In this document: positions 24,420 to 34,056 of the stretch, in pieces | How the letters are laid out: the number at the start of each line of letters is the position of its first letter | Position numbering within the stretch: position 1 is the stretch's first letter | From: Cytophagales bacterium | GTDB lineage: Bacteria > Bacteroidota > Bacteroidia > Cytophagales > Amoebophilaceae | Length of the DNA stretch: 47,896 bases | Direction of reading: 5' to 3' | Assembly: GCA_020629455.1 (NCBI GenBank) | Contig: JAHDDH010000004.1 | Span: forward strand, 1-47,896 | Translations under genes and position numbers: made by a program | The notes under the pieces: model-generated | What the model saw: the letters and a program-made list of their open reading frames with translations, nothing else | Told to the model about the DNA's origin: nothing | The model's database searches: none

Positions 24420-25604
24420 ATGTATATCAATACCAAAACAACCACATACCTTTTCTTTATATTGTTAACAGGCTGTGGAATCATCCATAGGCCTGCTGAA
24501 AATAAAATGCCTATTTTGGATATCAAAAACAATCAAAAAAAAAACAGTATAGAAGTGCCTGATCGTATGTGCTTTATTACTGGAGGGTCACGCATCATAG
24601 GCCCTGTAGATGAACAGTTTGATCATACACTAGCATTATCCAACAAATCAGTAACTATTACACCTTTTTTTATCTTCGATACACCTATCACTATCGGGGA
24701 CTATAAAAAATACTTAAATGAATTTGAAGATTACCTGATTCGACTATATAATAACATACAAAGTCCAAGTCTAAACCCCAACAAAGAGGACAACAAAAAA
24801 ATACTTGATTCCAATCAAAAAAAAAATCAAAACACTACAAAACAAAAAAATGAGGCTAGTGTCTTTATTTCTACAGAAGAGTTTTATGAAGTGTTAGCAG
24901 GTCATATAAAATACAAAGACAAAATTAACCAAAAGCCATTTATGGCAGCTTGTCAGCAAAAAATCAAACCTAAACAAGAAGCTTTTACAGAAGGACTTCA
25001 ATATCAATTTGAAGACAAAATGAATCACTACGGTGCAAATGCAATGTTTGATAACTATCCTGCAATTTTTGTGAATTATCATCAAGCAGAATGGTATTTG
25101 AGCTATCTTACTTTTGTCACCAATGAGTACCGAAAAAAAAATAGACTAACCCCTTATCCAGCATTCGAACTTCCAAGCGTAGCACAATGGGAGCACGCTG
25201 CTACAGATGATACTGAGGTGACACCTCAAAGATTTTCTTGGGGAAAAACACCTAAAGGAGAACGAGAAGAAAAGTATGCCAACTTCAAATATTTAGAACA
25301 TAACAACTCATTACAGCCTGTCAATAGGATCAATGCATATAAAAATCATAATGGGCTGTATGATATGCAGGGCAATATTAATGAATGGACAAAAGACAGT
25401 TACTATCCTGCTATGAATGCAACTATATCGGGCTTAGATCCTGTATATCTAGACAAAAAAAACCCGAATAAAGTCATCAAAGGCGGTTCATGGAATGACC
25501 CTTATACTTTTCAAGAAATTAGTTACAATGGTTGTGCAAATGCTCATTTTCAATCCTCTACCATAAGCTTTAGACCAATTATGAAATACTATGGTGGTTT
25601 TTAA
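24420..25604 (+). CDS. gldK: type IX secretion/gliding lipoprotein GldK (PorK)
   Basis: A 394-residue lipoprotein (lipobox LLTGC, Cys19) with an FGE-sulfatase/SUMF1-like fold: MCFITGGSRIIGPVDE near 50, ITPFFIFDTPITIGDYKKYL, RLTPYPAFELPSVAQWEHAA, GLYDMQGNINEWTKDSYY and VIKGGSWNDPYTF near the end. GldK with GldN forms the periplasmic ring of the type IX secretion system under the outer membrane. It is shorter than the Flavobacterium protein (about 460), mostly in the insert regions. It opens the K-L-M-N cluster, whose order is the same as in free-living Bacteroidota. Confidence 0.93.
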   Translation: MYINTKTTTYLFFILLTGCGIIHRPAENKMPILDIKNNQKKNSIEVPDRMCFITGGSRIIGPVDEQFDHTLALSNKSVTITPFFIFDTPITIGDYKKYLNEFEDYLIRLYNNIQSPSLNPNKEDNKKILDSNQKKNQNTTKQKNEASVFISTEEFYEVLAGHIKYKDKINQKPFMAACQQKIKPKQEAFTEGLQYQFEDKMNHYGANAMFDNYPAIFVNYHQAEWYLSYLTFVTNEYRKKNRLTPYPAFELPSVAQWEHAATDDTEVTPQRFSWGKTPKGEREEKYANFKYLEHNNSLQPVNRINAYKNHNGLYDMQGNINEWTKDSYYPAMNATISGLDPVYLDKKNPNKVIKGGSWNDPYTFQEISYNGCANAHFQSSTISFRPIMKYYGGF

Positions 25605-25704
25605 AATACCCTCTTTTGCCCTTTAAAATATATTTAACTGCTATAGCACCTAAAATTTAATTTATTTATTCACCCCGTTCTTCAAAAAACCAAAAGTCTT
25701 CATC

Positions 25705-26529
25705 ATGGATACTGTCAAAACAAAAAAAAAAACCTTTAAAGAAAAATTTTACCAAGATCATATGCCTAAAGTATATGGCTTTGGTGCTGCAATTGTCATT
25801 GCTGGAGCTATGTTTAAATTATTAAATTGGCCTGGAGGTGCTTTGATGTTAGGCCTTGGATTGACAACAGAAGCAATTATTTTTATACTGAGCGCATTTG
25901 AGCCAGAAGAAAAAAAAATAAAATGGGAAAAGGTATATCCACAGCTATCAGACAATTTTAATAAAAAATCAACACACAATCTTCAAAGTACAGTACATGG
26001 AAATAATCAAACATCTATCAGTGAAAAACTAGATGAAATATTTTCAAAAGCAAAACTTGATGTCAATCTCATAAAAAATCTAGGGGCAGGTATGGAAAAA
26101 CTATCGATATCTGTTGAAAAAATGTCAAGTTTGTCCATAAAGTCGAATGCTCTGAATGAATACCTAGAAAATGTAGAAAAAGCTAATCAAGCTATACAAT
26201 CAATGCAAAAAATATTTAGCCAAACAACTAATACGCTACAAATGTTAGGAACTTTAGAAAAAAATATAGCAGGATATACAAAACACATGCAGTTTACAAC
26301 AGACAATATGGAAGAAATCCATCAACTATATAAACAAATAATTACAAACAAAAAACAAAATCAAGAAATCAATACAAAATACCAATCTATATTTGATCAG
26401 TTTGCACAAGATATGCAAAAAACAACAGAAGAATCTGCAAAATTCAAACATGAATTACATGCATTGAATACAAAAATATCTTCTCTTAATAATATGTATA
26501 GCAAAATGCTTCATGTAATCAAAACTTAA
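25705..26529 (+). CDS. gldL: type IX secretion/gliding motor protein GldL (PorL)
   Basis: A 274-residue inner-membrane protein. Two membrane helices lie near 22-42 (MPKVYGFGAAIVIAGAMFKLL) and 46-66; the second holds Glu56 in LTTEAIIF, aligned with the membrane glutamate that is needed for the proton-driven motor in Flavobacterium. The cytoplasmic C-terminal part, about 70-274, is a long helical or coiled-coil domain. GldL forms the stator that drives rotation of GldM, powered by proton-motive force. Membrane charge kept, full length. Confidence 0.95.
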   Translation: MDTVKTKKKTFKEKFYQDHMPKVYGFGAAIVIAGAMFKLLNWPGGALMLGLGLTTEAIIFILSAFEPEEKKIKWEKVYPQLSDNFNKKSTHNLQSTVHGNNQTSISEKLDEIFSKAKLDVNLIKNLGAGMEKLSISVEKMSSLSIKSNALNEYLENVEKANQAIQSMQKIFSQTTNTLQMLGTLEKNIAGYTKHMQFTTDNMEEIHQLYKQIITNKKQNQEINTKYQSIFDQFAQDMQKTTEESAKFKHELHALNTKISSLNNMYSKMLHVIKT

Positions 26530-26587
26530 TATTTAAAAAATAGCACAGCAGGATAAAAAAATTTAAATGTAAATCACAACCCAAAAT

Positions 26588-28168
26588 ATGGCAGGTAAAA
26601 ATGAAACTCCAAGACAAAAAATGATTGGAATGATGTATCTAGTACTCACGGCACTCTTGGTACTACAAGTGAGTAATACGGTATTAGAAAAATTTGTCAT
26701 TATTAATAAGAGTTTTGAAGAAAATATCACATTACAAAAAGAAAAAAATATACAAGGACTAGAGAGAGTAAAAAAAACAGTGGCAGAATCAGGTAATAGA
26801 AAAAATGATATGGCAATTGTCTCAACTATTGAAATCCTAAGAAAAAAAACACAAAAAATCATTCAATTTATAGATCATCTAAAAGTAGAAATGATTCAAA
26901 AAAATGGTGGTAGAGACAAAAAAGGCAGAGTAAAAAATATAAAAAATGATGGAGTAGTGAGCAATATTATGATCAATCAAGAAAAAGGTTACGAACTGAA
27001 AAAAATAATGAATGCCTATAGTCAATTTCTATCAAAAATACTAGAAAAAAAAATAGAGAAAATCGCACTAGATGCACATGAAGATCCTTTTTTTGTTGAT
27101 GATTCTAATCAAAAAGGAAAAGACTTTGTACTACTAAACTTTGAAAAAACACCTTTAAGTGCCGCTTTGGCTACCTTGAGCCAATATAACGCAAAAATAT
27201 TGCGTATGGAATCTAATGCTATAGAAGAACTAGGAAGAAAAATAGGTGCACAAGACTTTAAGTTCGATACACTCGTCCCTATGGTAAAACCAAAATCCAA
27301 TATTGTAGCAGCAGGTGCTCGATACGAAGCTGATTTATTTCTGACTGCTTCTTCATCAGGAGTATCTCCTATCATGATGATCGATGGAAAAAAAATAAAA
27401 GTCAAAAATGGATTGGGTAAAATTTCATTTTTAGCCTCTAGTAACCAATATGATAAAGAAGGGCTAGCAAGAAAAACTTTTCAAGCAAATATTATCGTCA
27501 AAGCACCTGGAGGAAAAGACTCTGTATTCAAGCAAGCAATAGAATATTTTGTAGCAAAACCAGTGATACAAGTACAATCAGCTGCTGTCCAAGCATTATA
27601 TCTTAACTGTGGTAACGATATTAATATACAAGTCCCAGCCCTGGGTAAAGAATATAATCCAAATTTTAAAGTTATAGGTGGTGCTATGGTGACTGGAAGA
27701 GGAAAAGGCTTATTGACAGTTATTCCAAAATCAACACAAGTCAAAATACATGTGTACAACAATAGTAGCATGCTCGGCACACAAACATTCAACGTACGCT
27801 CGATACCAAAACCTGAAATCAAACTCACCAGTAAAGGAAAATCAGTTAATGCCAAAGAAGGGTTTCCAATACCTGGACCAAGGTCTTTAGAGCTCTCTGC
27901 TATTCCGGATGAAAGCTTCAAGAATTTTCTTCCCAAAGATGCAAGATACCGTGTAGCAAAATGGGAAATAATTTTAGCCAGAGGTAGTAGAGCAATTGAG
28001 AAACAAAAAGTCAATGGACCTTCAGTAAATTTACGTAGATTTGCAGCTGTTGCGAAACCTGGCGATAGAATTGTTGTAGAAGTACAAAAAGTAGAAAGAA
28101 TGAATTTTAAAAATGAGATCGAAAATGTCAAATTTGGCACAGCGATTTATAATATAACCCTAACTTAA
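26588..28168 (+). CDS. gldM: type IX secretion/gliding motor protein GldM (PorM)
   Basis: A 526-residue protein with the family N-terminus AGKNETPRQKMIGMMYLVL and a single membrane helix at about 14-32, followed by a periplasmic part made of successive helical and Ig-like domains ending with GTAIYNITLT. GldM dimers span the periplasm and pass motion from GldL to the GldK-GldN ring. Full length and uninterrupted. The 10-base-scale spacing to gldN (13 bases) and to gldL (58 bases) supports one operon. Confidence 0.96.
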   Translation: MAGKNETPRQKMIGMMYLVLTALLVLQVSNTVLEKFVIINKSFEENITLQKEKNIQGLERVKKTVAESGNRKNDMAIVSTIEILRKKTQKIIQFIDHLKVEMIQKNGGRDKKGRVKNIKNDGVVSNIMINQEKGYELKKIMNAYSQFLSKILEKKIEKIALDAHEDPFFVDDSNQKGKDFVLLNFEKTPLSAALATLSQYNAKILRMESNAIEELGRKIGAQDFKFDTLVPMVKPKSNIVAAGARYEADLFLTASSSGVSPIMMIDGKKIKVKNGLGKISFLASSNQYDKEGLARKTFQANIIVKAPGGKDSVFKQAIEYFVAKPVIQVQSAAVQALYLNCGNDINIQVPALGKEYNPNFKVIGGAMVTGRGKGLLTVIPKSTQVKIHVYNNSSMLGTQTFNVRSIPKPEIKLTSKGKSVNAKEGFPIPGPRSLELSAIPDESFKNFLPKDARYRVAKWEIILARGSRAIEKQKVNGPSVNLRRFAAVAKPGDRIVVEVQKVERMNFKNEIENVKFGTAIYNITLT

Positions 28169-28181
28169 AAAAAAAATAATC

Positions 28182-29012
28182 ATGCAAAAAAAATATATTT
28201 TTCCTATTCTTCTTTTATTTTTTTTTAGCTCACAACTCTTTTCTCAGCCAAATAACAAAAAAGAACATAATGGTATTTTAAATACTATAGATCCATTTAC
28301 AAATATTTCTGAATATCACATTTCATGGAAAAAACAAATTATTCGTAGAATAGACCTTAATGAAAAAGCGAATAAGCCATTTTTTGCAAAAAATAAAGAA
28401 ATTACAAAATGGATTATTCAAGGCATTCAAAAGGGCATTTTACAGCCTTATCAAGATCATCTTTGCAAAAAAAAAATGTCAATGAAAGAATTCGATAACA
28501 ATTTAAAATTGCCTGAAGATAATCAAACAGAAGAATTAAACTCTTTAGGTAGCAATAACTGGGATAATACACAAGAAAAAAATCAAACAGAAGAGCATAG
28601 TAAATATTTTTTTCCTAATGAAATTTCAGTCATGGAAATTATAGCCTTTGTACTTTTTGATAAAAAAGAGACCAAAATGAAAACTATACCCTATGCTATT
28701 CAATTGATTATACCAGCTTCTAAGTTTGAAACAGGTATTTCCAGAAATTTATGCGTCATTAAATGTGAAGACTTTTTTAAATATACTGACCAGTACCCTA
28801 AAGATATGATCTATTTTAATAACCAAAATCCTGCTAACCATCTTACCTTAAGAGAAGCATTTAAAATACAAGCATATATATCACGTATCATCAAAGTAGA
28901 AAATTATAATGATGATACAATCGAAGACCAATATCCAGATAATCCACTACAAGCATCTATCGATGTTGAAGAAAAATTGATTGAAAAAGAAGAAAGTAGC
29001 TGGGTATACTAA
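28182..29012 (+). CDS. gldN: type IX secretion/gliding protein GldN (PorN)
   Basis: A 276-residue periplasmic protein with signal peptide (hydrophobic 5-20, then SQP). The family blocks are recognisable: NEKANKPFFAKNKEI near 62, ISVMEIIAFVLFDKKE, and YAIQLIIP. It partners GldK in the type IX ring. A Gln/Asn/Glu-rich insert near 110-140 has two similar NQTEE segments. It ends six bases before the TTG start of the TIGR01777 gene. Confidence 0.93.
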   Translation: MQKKYIFPILLLFFFSSQLFSQPNNKKEHNGILNTIDPFTNISEYHISWKKQIIRRIDLNEKANKPFFAKNKEITKWIIQGIQKGILQPYQDHLCKKKMSMKEFDNNLKLPEDNQTEELNSLGSNNWDNTQEKNQTEEHSKYFFPNEISVMEIIAFVLFDKKETKMKTIPYAIQLIIPASKFETGISRNLCVIKCEDFFKYTDQYPKDMIYFNNQNPANHLTLREAFKIQAYISRIIKVENYNDDTIEDQYPDNPLQASIDVEEKLIEKEESSWVY

Positions 29013-29018
29013 ATTAGC

Positions 29019-29933
29019 TTGAAAGAAACCGTCCTCTTAATTGGAGGAAGAGGCTTGATAGGCAAAGAGCTTACGTCCTTTCTAGAAAAACAATATCATC
29101 TTTTTATATTCAGCACGCAAAAAAGTGCTTGTGATGATCAAAAAACTTTTTATTGGAACATAGACAAAAAAATTCTCAATACGTCTATTCTTAAAAGATC
29201 AAATCATATCATATACCTCGCAGGTGAGCATATCATAAAAAAAAGATGGTCTTCTTATCAAAAAGAAGAAATATTTAATAGTCGCATCAAAGGCATCAAG
29301 CTATGTGTACAACAATTAAAAATAATCAATGATAATGATGATAGTAAAAAAAGAAATTTTATTACTGTAGCTGCTCTTCCCTCCAATACCTCCAACCAAT
29401 TCATACAAAGCTTAATCACTGATTGGGAAAAAACTATACTCGACATCAGAAGTAAATATTTAAATGTTTTTTTAATCAAAGTCGGATTTGTATTAAGTAA
29501 TCAGGGAGGACTACTAGCTGAAATTTTTCAAAAGAGCTTCTGGAATCTTTTCTTTTTTTGGAAAAAGAAGCATCCTTTTTATTGGATCCATATCTATGAT
29601 TTATGCCAGATAATAATACAGTTGATACAAAAAAGAATACAGTCAAGTATTTTTTATGCTATCACTCCTGAAAAAGCTACGAACTTATGTTTTGCCAAGG
29701 CACTACAAGCAGCACTATCGAAAAAATATTACTTTTTTTTTCTACCTAGTATATTTTTTAAAATATTTTTAGGACAAAGAGCAATGATTTTATTGCACCC
29801 CTTCACAAAGATTCATCTAAGAAAAAAACAGCATTTTAAATTTTGCTATCCTGCACTGAAAATAGCATTGAAAAATTTATTGTCTAATGATGGTATGGTA
29901 AGAAAAAAGTTGAATCGAACCATAGAAGAATAG
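29019..29933 (+). CDS. TIGR01777-family NAD-dependent epimerase/dehydratase-like protein
   Basis: A 304-residue SDR-type protein with N-terminal Rossmann motif LIGGRGLIGKELTS, then HIIYLAGEHI and KRWSSYQKEEIFNSRIKG, the blocks that mark the SDR39U1/TIGR01777 group. The usual catalytic region with a Tyr is not well conserved (TVAALPSN replaces the common SAxGYYG). Substrate unknown in the family. The start is a TTG at 29019, just after gldN, with no ATG nearby. Cotranscription with the gld cluster is likely from spacing. Confidence 0.8.
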   Translation: MKETVLLIGGRGLIGKELTSFLEKQYHLFIFSTQKSACDDQKTFYWNIDKKILNTSILKRSNHIIYLAGEHIIKKRWSSYQKEEIFNSRIKGIKLCVQQLKIINDNDDSKKRNFITVAALPSNTSNQFIQSLITDWEKTILDIRSKYLNVFLIKVGFVLSNQGGLLAEIFQKSFWNLFFFWKKKHPFYWIHIYDLCQIIIQLIQKRIQSSIFYAITPEKATNLCFAKALQAALSKKYYFFFLPSIFFKIFLGQRAMILLHPFTKIHLRKKQHFKFCYPALKIALKNLLSNDGMVRKKLNRTIEE

Positions 29934-29986
29934 ATATTTTTCATCTATTTTCTATGGAGCATATGATTGGTGAGGAATAAATTTTT

Positions 29987-30535
29987 TTATTTCTTAACAG
30001 GATTGCTAACACCCATTTTTTTCAATACCAAGTTTGATATATTGGTTTTTTCATCACTATGCAATACAATAGGCATACCTCCTAAATTTTCACTTAAAAC
30101 AATACTGTATTTATGCGCTTTAGCGATTGTTTGTATCGTCTTATTAATCTTATCATACAGTGGTTTTACCAAATCCATCTGTTTCTTTGTAATCGATGAT
30201 TGAGATTTTTGTTCTAGTGCTTCAATATCTTTTTGTATTTTTTGAAGTTCTTGTTGTTTAGTTTTTTTTGTTTCTTCTTTCATTTTTTCATATTCTTTTT
30301 GAAAAATCTTAATTTTCTCTTGAAAAATTTTAATTTTCTCTTCAATTTCTTTTTTGTACTTTTTTTCTAAATCTTTAATTTCTTTTTCAATCTTTTTGGC
30401 TTCTGGTAGTTGGTTCATAATATACTCTAAATTAGCATAGGCAATCTTTGTAGTACCATTATTTGCTTTTGTAATCTGTAGCATGCTTAATATTAAGCAG
30501 AATGCTGAAAAAAATATTTTTTTTATAGTGTTCAT
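29987..30535 (-). CDS. skp: OmpH/Skp-family periplasmic chaperone
   Basis: A 182-residue protein with signal peptide (to about residue 24), then KIAYANLEYIMNQLPEA, the OmpH start, a long coiled-coil tentacle region at about 48-120, and YSIVLSENLGG toward the end. Skp trimers hold unfolded outer-membrane proteins in the periplasm. A 21-base direct duplication in the coiled coil (30300-30341) repeats the heptad KIKIFQE. It fits with bamD and the barrel proteins in this window. Confidence 0.85.
   Translation of the reverse strand: MNTIKKIFFSAFCLILSMLQITKANNGTTKIAYANLEYIMNQLPEAKKIEKEIKDLEKKYKKEIEEKIKIFQEKIKIFQKEYEKMKEETKKTKQQELQKIQKDIEALEQKSQSSITKKQMDLVKPLYDKINKTIQTIAKAHKYSIVLSENLGGMPIVLHSDEKTNISNLVLKKMGVSNPVKK
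30300..30341 (-). repeat. 21-bp tandem duplication in skp coiled coil
   Basis: Units at 30300-30320 and 30321-30341 differ at one base. Each encodes one seven-residue heptad, so the duplication keeps the coiled-coil register. Confidence 0.85.
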
Positions 30536-30605
30536 TGTTTTTAGTTTAAGGTTAAAAATCTTCTAATTTAATTTTTTTTTGCTAAAATTGGACATCAATG
30601 GTGAT

Positions 30606-31841
30606 TTAATTTTTTAGTACAGATATTTTTTCTTCTACATAATTTTTATCTATAGTGAAAGAGTTTATATCTTTTTGAGAAGGACATACAAACATGGCAT
30701 CTGCCATAATGGTTTCACAAATAGTTCTTAGCCCTCGAGCACCTAACTGATAAGCATCTGCTTTATCTACAATCATATCTAAAGCATCTTCTGAAAAATT
30801 GAGCTGAATATCATCCATGGCAAATAATGCTTGATATTGTTTAATCAAGGCATTTTTAGGAGTACACAATATTTGCTTCAATGCTTTTTTGTCTAAAGGA
30901 TCGAGATAAGTAATAACAGGCAGTCGGCCAATCAACTCAGGAATAAGACCAAAGGATTTAAGATCCACTGCATTGATGTATTGCAATAAATGGGTAGTAT
31001 CTACTGTATCTGTTTGTTTTGTAATAAATCCTATAGGATTTTTGTTGATTCTTTGGCTAATTTTATTTTTGATACCGTCAAAAGCTCCACCACAAATAAA
31101 TAATATATTTTCTGTATTGATAGTAATGAGCTTTTGATCTGGATGTTTTCTTCCTCCTTGAGGTGGCACATTGACCTTACTGCCCTCTAGCATTTTAAGT
31201 AAAGCCTGCTGTACACCTTCTCCACTGACATCACGAGTGATGGAAGGATTATCTGATTTTCTAGCAATTTTATCGATTTCATCAATATAAATAATCCCTC
31301 TTTCTGCTTTTTTCACATCATAATCTGCTGCTTGTAGCAAACTACTCAAGATACTTTCTACATCTTCTCCTACATAGCCTGCTTGGGTAAGCGCAGTGGC
31401 ATCTACAATACAAAAAGGCACCTGTAGTTTTTGGGCTAATGTTTTAGCTAAATAGGTTTTTCCAGTACCTGTATCTCCAATCAAAATAATATTGGATTTA
31501 TCAATCTGTATATCTTGATTTTTAGATTGATTTTTTTGTAGAAGCCTTTTGTAATGATTGTATACAGCAACTGCTAAGTTTTGTTTTGCTTTTGCTTGTC
31601 CAATCACATATTCATCCAAATGAGCTTTTAAAAGTGTAGGCGGTTGAGGTATAATTTCATAAGAAGTTGTGTCTTCTGTTTTGGTCTTTTTTGTATCATT
31701 TTCACTTTCTTGATTGTTTTTTTGAATAATTTTTTGTGCATTACCAACACACTGATCACATATCTGTCCTGTTTGACCTGATATCATCAAAATGACTTTA
31801 TCATTGCTAAGGCCACAAAAAGAACAATGAACTGTTTGCAT
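30606..31841 (-). CDS. clpX: ATP-dependent Clp protease ATP-binding subunit ClpX
   Basis: A 411-residue AAA+ unfoldase. The N-terminal zinc-binding domain has Cys6, Cys9, Cys28 and Cys31 (HCSFCGLS...QICDQCV). Walker A is GDTGTGKT, Walker B is [10 protein letters not shown], and the C-terminal small domain has [10 protein letters not shown]. It feeds tagged substrates to ClpP. It starts six bases after the clpP stop, in the widely conserved tig-clpP-clpX order. Confidence 0.98.
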   Translation of the reverse strand: MQTVHCSFCGLSNDKVILMISGQTGQICDQCVGNAQKIIQKNNQESENDTKKTKTEDTTSYEIIPQPPTLLKAHLDEYVIGQAKAKQNLAVAVYNHYKRLLQKNQSKNQDIQIDKSNIILIGDTGTGKTYLAKTLAQKLQVPFCIVDATALTQAGYVGEDVESILSSLLQAADYDVKKAERGIIYIDEIDKIARKSDNPSITRDVSGEGVQQALLKMLEGSKVNVPPQGGRKHPDQKLITINTENILFICGGAFDGIKNKISQRINKNPIGFITKQTDTVDTTHLLQYINAVDLKSFGLIPELIGRLPVITYLDPLDKKALKQILCTPKNALIKQYQALFAMDDIQLNFSEDALDMIVDKADAYQLGARGLRTICETIMADAMFVCPSQKDINSFTIDKNYVEEKISVLKN

Positions 31842-31847
31842 AAAATC

Positions 31848-32522
31848 TTATTTTTTTTTTATTAATACCTCATCTATCATACCATAATTTTGTGCCTCTT
31901 CTGCTCTCATCCAGTAATCTCTATCAGAATCTTTTGCTATAGTTGCATAATTTTGCTTTGTATGATAAGCTAAAATTTTGTATAGGTCTTCTTTTACCGA
32001 TAAAATCTGCTGTACATTAATTTCCATATCCTTAGCTTGTCCTCTAGCTCCCCCCAATGGTTGATGAATCATGATGCGTGCATGAGGTAATGCAGCTCTT
32101 TTTTTTGATGCTCCTCCTGAAAGCAAAACTGCAGCCATAGAAGCTGCTAAACCAGTACATACTGTAGATACATCTGCTGTAATGTATTGCATCGTATCGT
32201 AAATACCTAAGCCTGCATAGACAGATCCTCCAGGGCTATTGATATATAAAGTAATATCTTTTTTAGCAGTTGTAGAATCTAAAAAAAGTAATTGTGCTGT
32301 GATGATATTAGCAATATTGTCATTGACTTCTGTACCCAAAAAGATAATTCTATCCATGATCAGCCTTGAAAAAACATCAATCTCTCGGAAAGGATTTTGC
32401 CTTTCTTCAATAACACTTCTTGTCATATTTGTTACATCTTCTATATATTTTTCTGTATGTAATGTACCAATACCCTGTTTTTTAGTAGCAAAGTGTAAAA
32501 AATCTTTTTTTGCGTTATACAT
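31848..32522 (-). CDS. clpP: ATP-dependent Clp protease proteolytic subunit ClpP
   Basis: A 224-residue serine peptidase that forms the tetradecameric chamber partnering ClpX. Catalytic Ser lies in [11 protein letters not shown], His in [12 protein letters not shown], with the Asp in the later helical part. The N-terminal extension before MTRSV is the usual Bacteroidota form. Its start overlaps the trigger factor stop by eight bases, so translation is coupled. Confidence 0.98.
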   Translation of the reverse strand: MYNAKKDFLHFATKKQGIGTLHTEKYIEDVTNMTRSVIEERQNPFREIDVFSRLIMDRIIFLGTEVNDNIANIITAQLLFLDSTTAKKDITLYINSPGGSVYAGLGIYDTMQYITADVSTVCTGLAASMAAVLLSGGASKKRAALPHARIMIHQPLGGARGQAKDMEINVQQILSVKEDLYKILAYHTKQNYATIAKDSDRDYWMRAEEAQNYGMIDEVLIKKK

Positions 32523-33846
32523 TTTGATTGAATTTTTGATAAAATTTTTGATAAGACAGTAATACTTTCTTTAGGGTGATATGCTTTTGGATATAGGCAA
32601 AGACTTTATCTTGTAACAACTTCTGCTTAATATCTTGTAGATTATTTTGCTGATCACCCGTAAAAGTTTTCATAACAGCTATCTCAATGTTTTTTTGTAC
32701 TTGATCATCTATAGCAATGTTATGACTTTTATAATATTGTACCATATGCTCTTTTAATTTATTTTTCATCTCATCATCTGATACATGTATGTTTTGTTCT
32801 TTGGCTAAGTTTTTTACAATGATATGCCAACAAACAGTATCTAAATATTTTTTTTTATTCAACGGATGATTCTTAGCTTCTTTTTGCATTTGTTTCAACA
32901 AAAACTCTTCTGGTATACCAATATTCGCTATTTGAATCAAATCTTTTTGTATTCTTTTTTCTAAAGATATCTGAGCATCTTGTAGTGCTTGCTTTAACAG
33001 CATACTTTCGAGTGTACTTTCAAAAACTTCTGAAGATTGAATAGTATGATAGGGTAATACTTTTTTAAAAAAATCAATATCAAAATTAGCCAATGTAATT
33101 TTTTGTATTTTTTTGATAGAAAACTGTAAAGGTATTGTAGATAAAAATACCTTAGCAGGAATTGCGCGTAATAAATAGCCGGGAATATCTGCTATTTGTA
33201 AAAATATATCCTTCAAATTTGGGATATCCACAAGACCTCCTTTTTCAAGAGATAAAAATTTGGGATGTACAGATTTTTTGAGTGTGGCCATTGATAATAC
33301 AAATGGCATACTAAAATTATCTAAAGCATGAGTCAGTTGACCATAAAGATGACTCACTGGTGTCACTGACAACTCTTCTTCTTTTTTACCATATTTTTCA
33401 CGCAAATGCGATATTTCACGAGTCAATACTTCTTGTTCTATCGTGTTGACTACATAATCTTCAACCTTTACAGAAGTATCAATCAAAAGATTATAATCAG
33501 TATACAAAGGAACATCAAACTGATAGTAAAAACAATGGTTTTCAAAATCAATATAGCTTGCTTTTTCATTGTATTGCGGAGCCCCTACAATGTTTAAAGT
33601 ATTTTCGTCGAGGTATTTTTTTAATGCTTCCGCTACAAGCTCATGAATTGTTTCTACACAAAATTTTTTTTCATGTTGTTGACGCAGCATGCTGAGAGGA
33701 ACCTTACCAGCTCTAAAGCCTTTAATTTTTACTTTTTTACTAAAATTTTTAAGTTTTGTTTCAACAGTTGTTAAAAAATCTTGTGCATTTCCTTCCATAC
33801 AAAGAATAGCCCAAGTGTCCGTCTTTTTGTTTAACGTGATGTTCAA
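32515..33846 (-). CDS. tig: trigger factor
   Basis: A 443-residue ribosome-associated chaperone. The ribosome-binding signature GFRAGKVP lies near residues 44-51. A divergent PPIase-like middle domain follows (about 150-240), then a long helical C-terminal chaperone arm. Trigger factor binds the exit tunnel and shields nascent chains. The start is a TTG at 33846 (MNITLNKK in family position); no ATG fits. It heads the tig-clpP-clpX operon, with tRNA-Leu just upstream. Confidence 0.93.
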   Translation of the reverse strand: MNITLNKKTDTWAILCMEGNAQDFLTTVETKLKNFSKKVKIKGFRAGKVPLSMLRQQHEKKFCVETIHELVAEALKKYLDENTLNIVGAPQYNEKASYIDFENHCFYYQFDVPLYTDYNLLIDTSVKVEDYVVNTIEQEVLTREISHLREKYGKKEEELSVTPVSHLYGQLTHALDNFSMPFVLSMATLKKSVHPKFLSLEKGGLVDIPNLKDIFLQIADIPGYLLRAIPAKVFLSTIPLQFSIKKIQKITLANFDIDFFKKVLPYHTIQSSEVFESTLESMLLKQALQDAQISLEKRIQKDLIQIANIGIPEEFLLKQMQKEAKNHPLNKKKYLDTVCWHIIVKNLAKEQNIHVSDDEMKNKLKEHMVQYYKSHNIAIDDQVQKNIEIAVMKTFTGDQQNNLQDIKQKLLQDKVFAYIQKHITLKKVLLSYQKFYQKFNQNV

Positions 33847-33877
33847 AATAGAAGAGCGTTTGGAAGTTAAAATTGCG

Positions 33878-33961
33878 TGCGGATGGAGGGACTCGAACCC
33901 CCATGCCTGTTACAGCGCTAGATCCTAAGTCTAGTGCGTCTACCAATTCCGCCACATCCGC
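33878..33961 (-). tRNA. tRNA-Leu (TAG)
   Basis: A class II tRNA with a perfect acceptor stem (GCGGATG with CATCCGC), anticodon stem CTAGA/TCTAG, loop CTTAGGA giving TAG, and a long variable arm. CCA is not encoded. It lies upstream of tig on the same strand. Confidence 0.96.
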
Positions 33962-34056
33962 AGCTTGATGAAAAAGCAAAAATATGCTTTTAAAAGGAAT
34001 AATTAAAAAAAAGTATATTGGAGTAAATTTTTATATTTTTGTTTCATTTATTTGTT

